A stretch of 64,000 nucleotides of DNA from Mucilaginibacter sp. (GTDB taxonomy: Bacteria; Bacteroidota; Bacteroidia; Sphingobacteriales; Sphingobacteriaceae), in contig JAUCSE010000040.1 in assembly GCA_030445275.1 (NCBI GenBank), positions 104,030 through 168,029 of the forward strand, given 5' to 3'. The translations under genes and the position numbers were made by a program. The stretch's first letter is position 1. Every line of letters starts with the position of its first letter. Below are positions 20,027 to 28,564 of this stretch, in pieces. The notes below the pieces were generated by a model. That model did not search any database, was not told where the DNA came from, and saw nothing but the letters and a program-made list of their open reading frames with translations.

Positions 20027-21220
20027 ATGATCATCGAACCCAGAATACGCGGCTTTATTTGTTTAACTACTCATCCAAAAGGCTGCGAGCAAAATGTAGT
20101 GAACCAGATTAATTATATTAAATCAAAAGGCGCTATTAACGGCGGTAAAAAGGTTTTGGTTATTGGAGCATCAACCGGTTTTGGACTGGCTTCAAGAATA
20201 ACCAGTGCATTTGGATCAGGAGCGGCAACTATTGGCGTTTACTTTGAAAAACCACCTGCTCCTGGCAAACCAGCATCAGCCGGATGGTATAATACTGCGG
20301 CTTTTGAAAAAAAGGCGCACGAAACTGGTTTATATGCCAAAAGTATCAATGGCGATGCTTTTTCTGACGAGATCAAGCAAAAAACTATCGACCTGATCAA
20401 GGCCGATCTGGGCCAGGTTGACCTGATCATTTACAGTCTGGCTTCGCCACGCAGAACAAATCCTAAAACTGGTGTAACCCATACTTCGGTATTAAAACCA
20501 ATTGGCGAAGGTTTCAGCAATAAAACGGTTGATTTTCATACCGGTGTGATATCTGAAATTAGCATTAACCCGGCAACCGACGAAGAAATAGCAAATACCG
20601 TAGCCGTAATGGGTGGCGAAGACTGGCAGTTTTGGATAGATGACCTTAAGGCTGCAGGCTTGCTTGCCGATGGAGCCATGACAGTTGCCTACTCCTATAT
20701 TGGCCCTGCAGTTACCGAAAAAGTATACCGCAAAGGAACTATCGGTCGTGCCAAAGACCATTTAGAGGCAACCGCAAAAAAGATCAGCGAGCAGTTGAAA
20801 GATATTAACGGCAAAGCATTGGTTTCGGTAAATAAAGCATTGGTAACCCAAGCCAGCTCGGCCATACCGGTTATCCCACTTTATATTTCCCTACTGTATA
20901 AAATAATGAAGGCCGAAGGTACTCAGGAAGGCTGTATTGAACAGATACAACGCCTGTTTGAACAACGCCTGTACACCGGCGGTACCATACCAACCGATGC
21001 CGAAGGCAGGATACGTGTTGACGACTGGGAAATGAACCCGGATGTACAAAGCCGCATAGCCGACCTATGGCTGCAAGCCACCACCGAAACCCTACCCCAA
21101 CTTGGCGACCTGCAAGGCTACAGAACCGATTTCCTGAACCTGTTTGGCTTTGACGTTCCCGGTATAAACTACCAGGAGGATGTTGACGAAATGGTACAGG
21201 TACCAGGATTGGTGAGTTAA
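20027..21220 (+). CDS. fabV: Enoyl-ACP/enoyl-CoA reductase FabV
   Basis: 397 residues, the normal length. The N terminus 'MIIEPRIRGFICLTTHP' is the family signature, so the start is secure. The NAD-binding glycine-rich loop is 'VIGASTGFGLASR' (46-58). The catalytic pair Tyr234-x8-Lys243 ('YRKGTIGRAK') shows the Y-x8-K spacing that separates FabV from FabI (Y-x6-K). It reduces trans-2-enoyl-ACP (or crotonyl-CoA) in the last step of fatty-acid elongation, in the cytoplasm. Family members are naturally resistant to triclosan. No other fab genes are adjacent. Confidence 0.95.
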   Translation: MIIEPRIRGFICLTTHPKGCEQNVVNQINYIKSKGAINGGKKVLVIGASTGFGLASRITSAFGSGAATIGVYFEKPPAPGKPASAGWYNTAAFEKKAHETGLYAKSINGDAFSDEIKQKTIDLIKADLGQVDLIIYSLASPRRTNPKTGVTHTSVLKPIGEGFSNKTVDFHTGVISEISINPATDEEIANTVAVMGGEDWQFWIDDLKAAGLLADGAMTVAYSYIGPAVTEKVYRKGTIGRAKDHLEATAKKISEQLKDINGKALVSVNKALVTQASSAIPVIPLYISLLYKIMKAEGTQEGCIEQIQRLFEQRLYTGGTIPTDAEGRIRVDDWEMNPDVQSRIADLWLQATTETLPQLGDLQGYRTDFLNLFGFDVPGINYQEDVDEMVQVPGLVS

Positions 21221-21229
21221 TCACTTTTC

Positions 21230-21262
21230 AGACTTACGAAGTTTTAAAAACTTCGTAAGTCT
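21230..21262. repeat. Dispersed hairpin family D, copy 2 (terminator-like)
   Basis: Same palindrome as at 19902, with a slightly different loop, followed by TTTATAAAA. It starts 10 bp after the fabV stop and lies between convergent genes. Confidence 0.75.
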
Positions 21263-21289
21263 TTATAAAAAGAAAAGGGAGTATTGGGT

Positions 21290-21712
21290 CTAGTTTTTTA
21301 CCGTTTTATGTAAGTAATAAACGATATTTTGAACATCGCATTCATTAAGCTTTTCTAACCTCTCATCATCTTTATACATCCCTTTATGCTTGCCTTTAAT
21401 TAAATAATCAACTATTTTACCACTATCCAGCGAACCTAATTCATTAAAATTCCATGTTTTATTTTTACCATATGCGGATAAATAAGTACTATCCGATAAA
21501 TGTCTATTGCCCGATAGATGACAGTTTGTGCAACCAAAAGAGGAAATAATGCCCTGACCAACACCTACCTGCAAAAAACAATTGTTTTTTATTGTGGGCT
21601 TTTGATGCACGTCATTTGAAGTTTTAGTTGTGGTTTGTTGGCAGCTCCATATCATTAATATTAGAATGCTGCTGATACTACCTAAAACTATTTTTGTTAT
21701 ACTTGATTCCAT
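21290..21712 (-). CDS. Small lipoprotein with one c-type heme motif
   Basis: 140 residues. The N terminus has a hydrophobic segment ending MIWSC with Cys24 as probable lipidated residue. A single Cys61-Thr-Asn-Cys64-His65 motif ('GCTNCHLSG') is the heme-attachment site of c-type cytochromes; the C-terminal 'ECDVQNIVYYLHKTV' resembles the last helix of small class I cytochrome c domains. The axial Met is not obvious. It overlaps by 35 bp the zincin fragment's 3' end on the same strand, so translation may be coupled. Likely periplasmic electron carrier; no partner oxidoreductase is beside it. Confidence 0.6.
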   Translation of the reverse strand: MESSITKIVLGSISSILILMIWSCQQTTTKTSNDVHQKPTIKNNCFLQVGVGQGIISSFGCTNCHLSGNRHLSDSTYLSAYGKNKTWNFNELGSLDSGKIVDYLIKGKHKGMYKDDERLEKLNECDVQNIVYYLHKTVKN

Positions 21713-22475
21713 TAGTTAAGTTATTCAGCTGTTGTCTTAATTGATTAACAGTGTTTAAATTGGGATTACTGTAAGTAGAATGCGTCATACCTCTTAAATC
21801 ACTAATGATATATCGCATTAGATCTAATTTTTCCTGAGGTATTATGGCACCGCTTAGAGAGTCGCTCAAATGATACATGATACTCCCTTTATATGCCGAA
21901 GTTTCACGGTCGCTCAAACCTAATGTATGAAAAAACTCATGTGTCCCTAAATTTCTATCCTTCAACTAATAATTATAAATTACAAAGGCTGGAGTTCCAG
22001 AACCAAAAGCAACGCCTGCTAATTCATGGACCTTACCATAAGTATCTTTAAAATGCATACTAATATCATCTACAGTAGCTATTACAAAGTCATTACCCCT
22101 GATTTCATTGATATTATGCACTTGAAAAACATCAATATTAAATGTGAAATTATATAAAATTGAATAGGTCCAAAACGTCTTAGTATCAAAGCTATGCTTT
22201 GAAGAATTATATTTATAATAATTATTGCCTGTACTATAAACAGGACCTTTTAATAGACTTGTAATTAATTGTTTTGTTGAAGTAATAAGAAAAGGTAAAG
22301 CCAGTGTTAAAGTAGAACAAAGATTAAGCACCTTTATAGTGATTGTAATATTACCTGATAGTTCTAACATTCCCATGCCGTTGTCTTTTATTTTAAGATT
22401 TCTGGCTATTACACCACCGGAAAGTGGCTTTTGTTCAACTAATTTTAGCTGTAAACCAATATTGGATAATGTCAT
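21678..22475 (-). pseudogene. Zincin-type metallopeptidase gene interrupted by an in-frame TAG
   Basis: Two open segments in the same frame are separated only by a TAG at 21966-21968: 169 residues (22475 to 21969, from MTLSNIGLQL to AFVIYNY) and 95 residues (21965 to 21678). The second part starts 'LKDRNLGTHEFFHTLGLSD', an HExxHxxGxxD metzincin-like zinc site, and ends with 'SDLRGMTHSTYSNPN'. Without the stop the protein would be about 265 residues. Just upstream of 22475 a TAA occurs in the same frame and another frame carries protein-like sequence to about 22620, suggesting further damage or a wrong start. Similar C-terminal zincins occur in polymorphic-toxin-type proteins; that link here is only inference. 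Confidence 0.6.
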
Positions 22476-22540
22476 AATTTATGATTACCTGGATATAAAA
22501 TCTAACATAAGATCCGTGATAAGGTTTCAATCCATTTGTT

Positions 22541-22574
22541 TTTCTTCCCCTGTCAGCAGATAAGCTTCGGGCCA
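22541..22574. repeat. 34-bp segment shared with 51290-51322
   Basis: Both copies contain CAGCAGATAAGCTTCGGGC preceded by TTTCTTC and a short variable stretch. This copy falls in the damaged 5' part of the zincin locus. Confidence 0.6.
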
Positions 22575-22720
22575 GAATAAGGTACAATACCAAACTAAAT
22601 TCAACCTTATCCACCTCTTCTATCAATTGTTAATATTTTTATCCTATCAGTTATTAATCTTACTTTCCCCTTTCGGCTCAAAACCTTAATTTCGCTGTTT
22701 CAAGAAAAGAGGAACAGATT

Positions 22721-25015
22721 TTGGATTACTTACAGGGTTTAAACCCCGAACAAAGGGCAGCGGTAGAACAAACTGAAGGTCCGGTGATGATTATTGCCGG
22801 TGCCGGATCAGGCAAAACACGGGTTATTACCTATAGGGTAGCGCATTTGATACGTAAAGGCGTTGATTCTTTCAACATCCTGGTATTAACCTTTACCAAT
22901 AAGGCCGCCCGCGAAATGCGCGAGCGTATAACTCATGTGGTGGGCACCGAAGCTAAAAATATATGGATGGGTACCTTCCACTCGGTTTTTGCCAAGCTGC
23001 TTAGGGTTGAAGCCGATAAAATAGGCTATCCCAACAACTTCACCATTTACGATACTGACGATAGCAAAAGCGTATTGCGGGCCATTTTAAAAGAAATGAA
23101 CCTTGATGATAAGCTGTACAATGTAAACTTTGTGCTTAACCGTATATCGGCCTCCAAAAACAACCTGATATCGTGGCAGGAATACCAGAAGAACGAGCAG
23201 ATACAAGCCGATGATATGTCGAGCGGGCGTGGGCAGTTGGGAGTCATCTATCAAAACTACGCTACCCGCTGTTTCAGGGCCGGCGCTATGGATTTTGACG
23301 ATTTGCTGTATAAAACCAATGAGCTGCTAAAACTACATCCCGAAGTACTGAACAAATACCAGCATAAGTTTAAATACCTCATGGTTGATGAGTATCAGGA
23401 TACCAACTTTTCGCAATACCTTATTGTAAAAAAACTGGCCGCCGTTAACGAAAACCTGTGTGTGGTAGGTGACGATGCGCAAAGTATTTACGCCTTTCGC
23501 GGGGCCAACATCCAGAACATCCTCAATTTTGAGAAGGATTATCCTGATCTGAAAGTATTTAAGCTGGAGCAAAATTACCGTTCCACCCAAAATATTGTAA
23601 ACGTTGCCAACAGCATCATCAGCAATAATAAGGAACAGCTTAAAAAGAATGTTTTTTCTGAAAAAGAAGCAGGCGATAAAATAAAGATATTGCGTGCCTT
23701 TAGTGATAATGAGGAAGGTAAAATGGTGGCCGAGGCCATTATGCAGGACAGGAGTCTGAAAGGTAAAAAGTGGCATGACTTTGCCATACTGTACCGTACC
23801 AACGCGCAATCGCGCTCCATGGAGGAAGCCTTGCGTAAGCTGGGTGTGCCTTATAAAATATATGGTGGCTTATCCTTCTATCAACGTAAAGAGATCAAGG
23901 ATCTGGTAGCTTATTTCAGGCTTACCTTTAACGCCAATGATGAGGAAGCGCTGAAACGCATTATCAATTACCCTAAAAGAGGTATTGGCGATACTTCGGT
24001 TGAGAAGATCATTATAAGCGCTGATCAAAACCAGATAACTCCGTGGGAAGTAATTGTTGAGCCCGCTAAATATTTAGAAGGTAAGATATCTGGCGCTGTA
24101 AGCACTTTTGCTACCATGATCCAGAGCTTCCAAGTATTGGCCAAAACAAAGTCGGCCTATGAGGCGGCCTTGTATATTGCCCAGCATTCCGGCTTGTTAA
24201 AAGATCTGTACGAAGATAAATCTGTTGAAGGATTAAATCGTTACGAGAATATACAGGAGCTATTGAACGGTATCAAGGAATTCTCGGAACGGGAAGACAT
24301 TGAAGAAAAGGGCCTGGATATTTTTATGCAGGATATAGCCTTGTTGACCAATGATGATAAGGATAAGAACCCCGATGCTGATACCGTATCATTAATGACT
24401 ATACACTCCTCAAAAGGATTGGAGTTTTCGCAGGTGCATGTGGTAGGTTTAGAGGAGAATTTGTTCCCTTCGCAAATGTCACTCAACTCGCGCAGCGACC
24501 TGGAAGAAGAGCGCCGGTTATTTTATGTGGCTGTTACCCGCGCCGAAACTAAATTAACCATAAGCTACGCTACCTCGCGGTTTAAATTTGGCACACTCAT
24601 TAGCTGCGAGCCCAGCCGTTTTCTGGACGAGATAGATGCCAAATACCTGGAGCTTGATTACAGCGCCAAGCCATCAACCAGTAATAATCCGTTTTTTGAT
24701 GATGACCGCAAGGCATGGAGCGGCGGTAAACAAGCCGATACATTTTCGAAACCAAAACCTGCAACATCGGCCCCGGTAAAAACCACCTCTATCCTAGCCA
24801 AGGCACATGTACCCTCTCCTAATTTTGCACCTTCGGATACCTCAAATCTGCAAGTGGGTATGGAAGTTGAACATGAACGTTTTGGCTTTGGCAAGGTACT
24901 GAACCTTGAAGGCAATAAGCCCGATATTAAGGCTACTATATTTTTTAAAGAAATAGGCCAGAAACAATTATTATTAAAATTTGCCAAACTTTATATCATC
25001 AACAACATAAACTGA
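22721..25015 (+). CDS. ATP-dependent DNA helicase, UvrD/PcrA type (SF1A)
   Basis: 764 residues from a TTG at 22721, preceded by GAGGAACA; the family N terminus 'YLQGLNPEQRAAV' begins directly there. Motif I is 'IAGAGSGKT' (about 25-33), motif Ia 'LTFTNKAAREM', motif II 'VDEYQDTN', motif III 'VVGDDAQSIYAFRGA', motif IV 'LEQNYRS', motif V 'TIHSSKGLEF' and motif VI 'VAVTRAE'. The C-terminal about 100 residues contain a linker and a small beta domain ('VEHERFGFGKVLNLEG') that in PcrA contacts RNA polymerase. It unwinds DNA 3'-5' in nucleotide excision repair and in clearing replication or transcription blocks. Symbol uvrD or pcrA is not resolved by sequence alone. Confidence 0.93.
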   Translation: MDYLQGLNPEQRAAVEQTEGPVMIIAGAGSGKTRVITYRVAHLIRKGVDSFNILVLTFTNKAAREMRERITHVVGTEAKNIWMGTFHSVFAKLLRVEADKIGYPNNFTIYDTDDSKSVLRAILKEMNLDDKLYNVNFVLNRISASKNNLISWQEYQKNEQIQADDMSSGRGQLGVIYQNYATRCFRAGAMDFDDLLYKTNELLKLHPEVLNKYQHKFKYLMVDEYQDTNFSQYLIVKKLAAVNENLCVVGDDAQSIYAFRGANIQNILNFEKDYPDLKVFKLEQNYRSTQNIVNVANSIISNNKEQLKKNVFSEKEAGDKIKILRAFSDNEEGKMVAEAIMQDRSLKGKKWHDFAILYRTNAQSRSMEEALRKLGVPYKIYGGLSFYQRKEIKDLVAYFRLTFNANDEEALKRIINYPKRGIGDTSVEKIIISADQNQITPWEVIVEPAKYLEGKISGAVSTFATMIQSFQVLAKTKSAYEAALYIAQHSGLLKDLYEDKSVEGLNRYENIQELLNGIKEFSEREDIEEKGLDIFMQDIALLTNDDKDKNPDADTVSLMTIHSSKGLEFSQVHVVGLEENLFPSQMSLNSRSDLEEERRLFYVAVTRAETKLTISYATSRFKFGTLISCEPSRFLDEIDAKYLELDYSAKPSTSNNPFFDDDRKAWSGGKQADTFSKPKPATSAPVKTTSILAKAHVPSPNFAPSDTSNLQVGMEVEHERFGFGKVLNLEGNKPDIKATIFFKEIGQKQLLLKFAKLYIINNIN

Positions 25016-25156
25016 CAGTTAAATCCCACTTTCGTGTAAATATTTCCCCGCTTTTTTTAAGTTCCCGCTACAAAAAGCCTTATTTAAGCTGTTTTGAGCA
25101 GGAATTAATGATGGCATAACGTTTGGTTATGCTTTCATAATTAATTAAGAGGAAAC

Positions 25157-25531
25157 ATGGATACGAGCGAACACACACAAAAGAAATCCAATAAATCTGT
25201 TGGGAAAAACATCAGAGCCTTACGTCACCAGCAGGGATGGAGTCAGGAAGATGTAGCAAACCGTTTAGGAATTTCTATTCCCGCTTTTTCAAAAATTGAA
25301 ACCGGCGTAACTGATATTAATTTATCACGTCTGGAGCAAATTGCAAACATCTTTGAAATAAATGTTGCACAAGTACTGGCTAGTGATAGTGCGGATACTG
25401 ACTATACACCATCAAACCTAAGTATTGCTCAAAAGAAGCTGGTTGATCGCGAGTCGGAAATTGCAAATTTACAACGTAAAGTAATTTTACTTTATGAAGA
25501 ATTGCGTAATAAAAGCGTTTTGGCATTATAA
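25157..25531 (+). CDS. XRE-family HTH transcriptional regulator
   Basis: 124 residues. A lambda-repressor-like HTH covers residues 17-75: 'IRALRHQQGWSQEDVANRLG' (helices 1-2), 'SIPAFSKIETGVTDINLSRL' (recognition helix and following) and 'IANIFEINVAQVLA'. The C-terminal residues 95-124 are predicted coiled coil (SEIANLQRKVILLYEELRN), which would allow dimerisation. GAGGAAAC lies just ahead of the ATG. No toxin partner is recognisable; the next gene is a hypothetical in the same direction about 215 bp later. Its targets are unknown. Confidence 0.85.
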   Translation: MDTSEHTQKKSNKSVGKNIRALRHQQGWSQEDVANRLGISIPAFSKIETGVTDINLSRLEQIANIFEINVAQVLASDSADTDYTPSNLSIAQKKLVDRESEIANLQRKVILLYEELRNKSVLAL

Positions 25532-25746
25532 TTTCAAAAAATGTGTTCTGTAAACCTTACAGTTACAAACTATACCATACATATTTTTTATACAAAGCAT
25601 AAAAAAATACTTTTTATAAATTAAATATTGGTTAATAATGTTAAATCATAGTAAATTTTACAACTAAATATAGAATAACCTTACTTATTTGCAATTTTTA
25701 CTCTAAAATTAAAAGTTTGGAGTAAAAATTGCAGGCGTATACATTT

Positions 25747-26073
25747 ATGAACAAAATGTATACGTCATATATGTCAAATTATCTTATATCTATTTCAAAA
25801 AACCAGGCTTTGAAAGATGGTACAATACATGACCCTAAGAGCAAACTTAAGGTTAAGGCATTTGACCTTTTACAATCAAGGTTTAAGCCAAGGCAAGGCG
25901 AGGTGAGATTTTTTGTTACTGCAGGTGATGAAACCCTTGCCTTTGAAACAGAAGGTTATAATAAACACCGGCAACTACTTATCTTGCAAATGATATCCTG
26001 GTATTGCATTTATCTGGGGCTTATTGAGGCTCAGATCCACTCTACATGGCCAGCGGCTTTCAATCTCAATTAA
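25747..26073 (+). CDS. Hypothetical small protein
   Basis: About 108 residues from the ATG at 25747; a TTG at 25729 would add six residues, and further in-frame ATGs occur at 25756 and 25771. The sequence has no signal peptide and no motif I recognise. A basic stretch (HDPKSKLKVKAFDLLQSRF) is followed by beta-like 'EVRFFVTAGDETLAFETEG' and a hydrophobic helix (LLILQMISWYCIYLGLIEA). It ends 18 bp before the convergent TPR gene's stop at 26091. Its upstream 200 bp is AT-rich and likely contains its promoter. Confidence 0.5.
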   Translation: MNKMYTSYMSNYLISISKNQALKDGTIHDPKSKLKVKAFDLLQSRFKPRQGEVRFFVTAGDETLAFETEGYNKHRQLLILQMISWYCIYLGLIEAQIHSTWPAAFNLN

Positions 26074-26090
26074 TAAAAAAGGAGAATTGG

Positions 26091-27533
26091 CTAAGAGTTA
26101 CCTCCATGCGATGGGGGAGTATGGAGCATATCGCTCATTTCAATAATTTTTTCGTCAATTTCAGAAACACATCTATCCATCATATGGATACATTCCTGCT
26201 GATCAATCAGGCCTTCCCTTTCCAGATTTATTAAACCACGCAGCGTGGCAATGGGTCCTCTGATTTGGTGCGACAGGTATGAAGAGTGCTCCGAGAGCTT
26301 TTTGTTTTTGGTCTGAAGATCTTTGGTTCGTTCATCTATGATCTCTTCCAAATGATGATTAACACGGTCTAGATTATCTTTTTGCCTTAAAACCTCGCCG
26401 TTAAGCATAGTGAGCTGGGCATTGGTTTTTGCCTTGCGCTTTACATTGCTCACCAGCAAGCCAATTACAACAACCAGTAAGCCAGCTACAATAGTTACAG
26501 CCCAAAACCTTGACCGGTCATAAGCCTGGCGTTCAATTACGCGCTCATTTTCCTTTATCTGCTCTTCCTGGTTCCGTTTAGCTTCAATCAGCTTTATCTG
26601 TACTGAGGTATTTGTTTTATAAGTGGTACTATCCATCTTATATAGTGCCTGTAAATAAAAAATAGCACGCTCGTATCTTTTACGGCTAAACTCCAGCTCA
26701 TAATTGGTATACTTATAATCATATTCAAGCTTAGGATCTTTAACCAGCCTGGCGTAGGCTTCTCCTTCCTTTATCATTTTTTCGGCTTCACTATATCTTT
26801 TTTGGTTCACGTAAATTAACGCTTGTGTAAGATTTATACTGGCTAAAGTTTCATTCAGATCCTGGTGTTTCGCCAAATCATGGGCCTTCTGTAAAAAATC
26901 AAGCGCTTTATCATATTGGTTAAGCTGGTAATAAACAACCCCCCTGTTTAACAAGCAAATAACAATATTCATAGAATCTTTAAGCGCTTCAAAAACAATT
27001 GCGCTTTGATTATAATACTTTAATGCCTGCTGAAAGCTGTTATTACGATTATAAACATTCCCTAAATTCAAACCAAGAGTGGCTATCAAATGCTTATCTT
27101 TTATTCTCTTGGCTATCGCAAGTGATTTATTAAAATAATCGAGGGAACGATTATAATCATGATCCCTGAATAAATTACCCATGTTATTATACACTCTCGC
27201 CTCGCCAGCTAAATTATGGGCTTTAACAAAAAAGTTAATGGCGTTTAAATAATTATCAAAAGATTTTTCAGGCAAGTCCAGATAATCGCCCCCTACACCC
27301 ATAATACGGTAAGCTTCACCCATGCCATTATAATAATTCAATTTCCTGGCCATTTCCAGGGCCTTTGTAGCATCGGCAATAGTTTGTTCAGGATCGGTTA
27401 ATCGATTGGCAAAAGCCTGCTTGTTTAAAGCTATTACCGTGCTAGTATCATTTATCACCATTCCATCAAGATCCTTTGCATATATGGTAAACGATACCAA
27501 AAAGACTAATAAAAATGTATAAGTAATTTTCAT
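26091..27533 (-). CDS. Membrane TPR sensor protein with HisKA-like DHp segment but no ATPase domain
   Basis: 480 residues from ATG 27533, chosen because a signal peptide (MKITYTFLLVFLVSFTIYA) starts there; 23 more codons upstream are open. Tetratricopeptide repeats fill about 30-310 ('YRIMGVGGDYLDLPEKSFDN', 'VYNNMGNLFRDHDYNRSLDY', 'TLGLNLGNVYNRNNSFQQAL', 'NRGVVYYQLNQYDKALDFLQ'). A transmembrane helix follows (about 348-370, WAVTIVAGLLVVVIGLLV), then a coiled coil (370-420) and a DHp-like helix 'SSYLSHQIRGPIATLRGLI' with the H-box His. The protein ends about 45 residues later without N, G1 or G2 boxes of a HATPase domain. The TPRs would face the periplasm. It lies divergent to three secreted-peptide genes. 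It may relay a signal to a separate kinase or response regulator; no such partner is adjacent. Confidence 0.7.
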   Translation of the reverse strand: MKITYTFLLVFLVSFTIYAKDLDGMVINDTSTVIALNKQAFANRLTDPEQTIADATKALEMARKLNYYNGMGEAYRIMGVGGDYLDLPEKSFDNYLNAINFFVKAHNLAGEARVYNNMGNLFRDHDYNRSLDYFNKSLAIAKRIKDKHLIATLGLNLGNVYNRNNSFQQALKYYNQSAIVFEALKDSMNIVICLLNRGVVYYQLNQYDKALDFLQKAHDLAKHQDLNETLASINLTQALIYVNQKRYSEAEKMIKEGEAYARLVKDPKLEYDYKYTNYELEFSRKRYERAIFYLQALYKMDSTTYKTNTSVQIKLIEAKRNQEEQIKENERVIERQAYDRSRFWAVTIVAGLLVVVIGLLVSNVKRKAKTNAQLTMLNGEVLRQKDNLDRVNHHLEEIIDERTKDLQTKNKKLSEHSSYLSHQIRGPIATLRGLINLEREGLIDQQECIHMMDRCVSEIDEKIIEMSDMLHTPPSHGGNS

Positions 27534-27602
27534 TAAAACGGCTTTACATACACCAGAGGCGAAAGTTATAAAATATGCCGTAATATATCTAATTACAGGC
27601 AC

Positions 27603-28073
27603 AAAAAAGCTGTTGAAAACTATTTTTGCTTTTTTTTATTTAAAAACACAAAAACATATCTATATTTGTTTCATTAATTAATTGATATACAATAGTTTAT
27701 ACATTATTAATATACTTATATATAATAAGTAATAAGCATAAAAATACATTAAACATTATCATTGGGCAATGAAAAATACTTTAAATGAATTATATGTTAA
27801 CTATTATACTATCTGACAATTAAAAAAAATAAATAATTCAACTAATATCTAATTTATAAGCAATATGGTTATGTTGTTTAAAATTACTACTTTTTTTTCA
27901 GCACACCTCAGGTTATCACGTAAAAAACTTGAAACAATAATAACCAATAGCATTTTCAGCAACATTAAATTAAACTGACCGTAAAAATTGATCACTTACA
28001 CCATTAGATATCTGCACATATATTATTAAATAATAGTTAATTAAACAAAACAATAACATAAATATTAATCAAT
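27603..28073. other. 471-bp very AT-rich intergenic region between the TPR gene and the peptide genes
   Basis: Base composition falls well below that of neighbouring genes, with runs of A/T and many short TATA-like words, so both divergent promoters probably lie here. A 37-codon frame (27865-27978, MVMLFKITTFFSAHL...) is open but has no signal of coding and is not called. No stable palindrome was noticed. Confidence 0.5.
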
Positions 28074-28241
28074 ATGAAAAAAAATATCCTATTATCGTTG
28101 CTTATAGTAAGTACAGGAGTTTTATCATCGCTATCAACTTTGTCATTAACACCAACAAAAAAGAATGCAGAACCACAGACTGTAAATTTCAATAAAACGA
28201 ATACAGCATTGAATAAAAGAAATTTAGGTTCCGCCGATTAA
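28074..28241 (+). CDS. Secreted small peptide 1, C-terminal core KRNLGSAD
   Basis: 55 residues: Lys-rich start and hydrophobic core (MKKNILLSLLIVSTGVLSSL) forming a signal peptide, then a polar stretch rich in Asn, Lys and Thr, and the end NKRNLGSAD-stop. The final nine residues align without gaps to the end of the next peptide (CKRDLGCAD) and to the repeated unit of the third (PKKTIGNAD). This suggests a leader of about 25 residues followed by a mature or cleaved C-terminal peptide. It is the first of three consecutive plus-strand genes in an AT-rich island, 55 bp before the next. No motif of a known peptide family is recognised. Confidence 0.6.
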   Translation: MKKNILLSLLIVSTGVLSSLSTLSLTPTKKNAEPQTVNFNKTNTALNKRNLGSAD

Positions 28242-28296
28242 TTTACACGTTTGGTTCATTCAGTACGCTACTGAAATAGCAGATAATAATAAAAAC

Positions 28297-28440
28297 ATGA
28301 AAAAATTAATCGTCATCATACTGTCCATACTTTTTACCGGCATCATTTCATCCTGCAAAAAAGAAAATGCACGAACCGAAGTAACTGCTGTTCGCTTATT
28401 TACAAATGGCTGTAAACGGGATCTGGGCTGTGCCGATTGA
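28297..28440 (+). CDS. Secreted small peptide 2 (possible lipoprotein), C-terminal core KRDLGCAD
   Basis: 47 residues: MKKLIVIILSILFTGIISSC is a signal peptide with a lipobox-like end (ISSC, Cys20), followed by a short charged linker and NGCKRDLGCAD-stop. Two Cys residues flank KRDLG in the last ten positions and could form a disulfide. The core aligns with peptides 1 and 3. The start is secure because no other start gives the signal peptide. Being lipid-anchored would differ from peptide 1; whether lipidation occurs is inference. It lies 124 bp before the third peptide gene. Confidence 0.6.
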   Translation: MKKLIVIILSILFTGIISSCKKENARTEVTAVRLFTNGCKRDLGCAD

Positions 28441-28564
28441 TTTGAAACATGGTAAAGGATTAACCAATGTTATTGAAAACAGTTCAAACAATAAAGGTTA
28501 CAACTATAAATAAAAAAATTATTCATAACAAACATAATATTCATCCCCCAAAACAAAAATCATT

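Noticed and set aside
22435..22626. 63-residue minus-strand protein upstream of the zincin fragment
   Set aside because: Contains part of the repeat shared with 51290-51322 and lacks start context; it is better seen as damaged or repeat-derived sequence than as an independent gene.
27865..27978. 37-residue protein upstream of peptide 1
   Set aside because: Starts MVMLFKITTFF but lacks the shared core, has low-complexity AT-rich codons and no clear signal cleavage; support is insufficient.
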